Source: Anisakis pegreffii
Lineage: Eukaryota > Nematoda > Chromadorea > Rhabditida > Anisakidae
NCBI GenBank assembly: GCA_035041965.1
Contig: JAPYMA010001431.1
Span: forward strand, 109,604 to 173,603
Reading direction: 5' to 3'
DNA: 64,000 nucleotides
Shown here: positions 62,901 to 64,000 of the stretch, piece after piece
Numbering within the stretch: position 1 is the first letter of the stretch
Layout of the letters: each line of letters starts with the position of its first letter
Notes under the pieces: model-generated
Told to the model about the DNA's origin: nothing
Databases searched by the model: none
Seen by the model: the letters and a program-made list of their open reading frames with translations, nothing else
Program-made: the position numbers and the translations under genes

Positions 62901-64000
62901 CTTGATCACTAGATCATTTAGATCACTTACAATCCAGATCACAATTCATATCACTTAATAATACTTGATCACTAGATCATTTAGATCACTTACAATCCAG
63001 ATCACAATTCATATCACTTAATAATACTTGATCACTAGATCATTTAGATCACTTACAATCCAGATCACAATTCATATCACTTAATAATACTTGATCACTA
63101 GATCATTTAGATCACTTACAATCCAGATCACAATTCATATCACTTAATAATACTTGATCACTAGATCATTTAGATCACTTACAATCCAGATCACAATTCA
63201 TATCACTTAATAATACTTGATCACTAGATCATTTAGATCACTTACAATCCAGATCACAATTCATATCACTTAATAATACTTGATCACTAGATCATTTAGA
63301 TCACTTACAATCCAGATCACAATTCATATCACTTAATAATACTTGATCACTAGATCATTTAGATCACTTACAATCCAGATCACAATTCATATCACTTAAT
63401 AATACTTGATCACTAGATCATTTAGATCACTTACAATCCAGATCACAATTCATATCACTTAATAATACTTGATCACTAGATCATTTAGATCACTTACAAT
63501 CCAGATCACAATTCATATCACTTAATAATACTTGATCACTAGATCATTTAGATCGTTTGCAATCCAGGATCACAATTCATATCACTCAATGATACCTGAT
63601 CACTAGATCATTTAGATCACTTACAATCCAGATCACAATTCATATCACTTAATAATACTTGATCACTAGATCATTTAGATCACTTACAATCCAGATCACA
63701 ATTCATATCACTTAATAATACTTGATCACTAGATCATTTGGATCACTTACAATCCAGATCACCAATTCATATCACTCAATGATACCTGAGTCACTAGATC
63801 ATTTAGATCACTTACAATGCAGATCACAATTCATATCACTTAATAATACTTGATCACTAGATCATTTAGATCACTTACAATCCAGATCACAATTCATATC
63901 ACTTAATAATACTTGATCACTAGATCATTTAGATCACTTACAATGCAGATCTACAATTCATATCACTTAATAATACTTGATCACTAGATCATTTAGATCA
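59925..64000. repeat. 63-bp satellite array (open-ended)
   Basis: About 65 head-to-tail copies of a 63-bp unit starting ACTTGATCACTAGATCATTT. Each unit carries four GATC sites, one inside the palindrome TGATCACTAGATCA. Most units are nearly identical. Two linked variants occur: the common form (CATTTAGATC, CAATCCAG, TTCATATCAC) and a second form (CAGTTAGATC, CAATGCAG, TTCACAACAC). The array runs past the right edge. It has no coding capacity. Confidence 0.97.
62280..62790. repeat. Disordered block inside the satellite
   Basis: Units here carry many single-base insertions and substitutions (CACTTTACAATCC, ACTATGATCCGCTAGATC, ATCGCCACAATGCGAATGAT). They are flanked by near-perfect units on both sides. 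Confidence 0.8.

Noticed and set aside
59925..64000. CRISPR-like array
   Set aside because: Head-to-tail 63-bp units without distinct spacers, in a eukaryotic genome; an ordinary satellite.

Overview
The window is nuclear DNA from an animal, almost certainly a nematode. It has many short introns ending in TTTCAG-type acceptors. Degenerate runs of the nematode telomere hexamer TTAGGC/GCCTAA occur inside introns and intergenic DNA. One gene encodes a nematode-type (ACE-2-like) acetylcholinesterase. The DNA is AT-rich and carries a heavy load of short non-autonomous repeats and minisatellites. I see nothing prokaryotic, and no rRNA gene or intact tRNA gene. Species cannot be named from sequence alone. 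Repeat family letters (A to I) are labels invented here.

Layout. 1-7.5 kb (all minus): an uncharacterised single-pass membrane protein (ten exons resolved, 1468-5884), a possible short exon pair cut by a repeat (6213-6393) and a small two-exon membrane protein (7141-7450). 8.7-15.4 kb: a complete 11-exon acetylcholinesterase gene with signal peptide, intact catalytic triad and a C-terminal GPI-anchor signal. 15.4-30.3 kb: a 15-kb gene-poor stretch of microsatellites, minisatellites and repeats, with one candidate exon near 27.0 kb. 30.3-33.4 kb: a 7-exon AIP (aryl-hydrocarbon-receptor-interacting protein) homologue. 36.3-46.2 kb: a 14-exon DNAJC16-type membrane J-protein with thioredoxin-like domain. 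46.2-50.6 kb: repeats. 50.6-51.0 kb: the last exon of an unidentified plus-strand gene. 51.9-56.8 kb: a 10-exon CAF-1 large subunit (CHAF1A). 59.5-59.65 kb: the last exon of another unidentified minus-strand gene. 59.9-64.0 kb: a 63-bp satellite array running off the end.

How the parts relate. All recognisable genes lie on the minus strand except the 51-kb exon, which converges on CHAF1A. No operon-like spacing (a few hundred bases) was found. AIP and DNAJC16 are both co-chaperones but are separated by about 2.8 kb of repeat DNA, so shared transcription is not supported. The strongest novelty is the repeat landscape: at least eight short interspersed families and one large fold-back, several sitting in introns or touching exon borders. 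They include a fold-back family built from TTAGGC-like 16-mers, a tRNA-derived SINE, and a GATC-rich satellite with two linked sequence variants.

Exon models were built by hand from frame, splice-site phase and recalled protein families. No alignment or RNA evidence was available. Exon borders of the four named genes are phase-consistent throughout, except at one point in DNAJC16 that is discussed separately.
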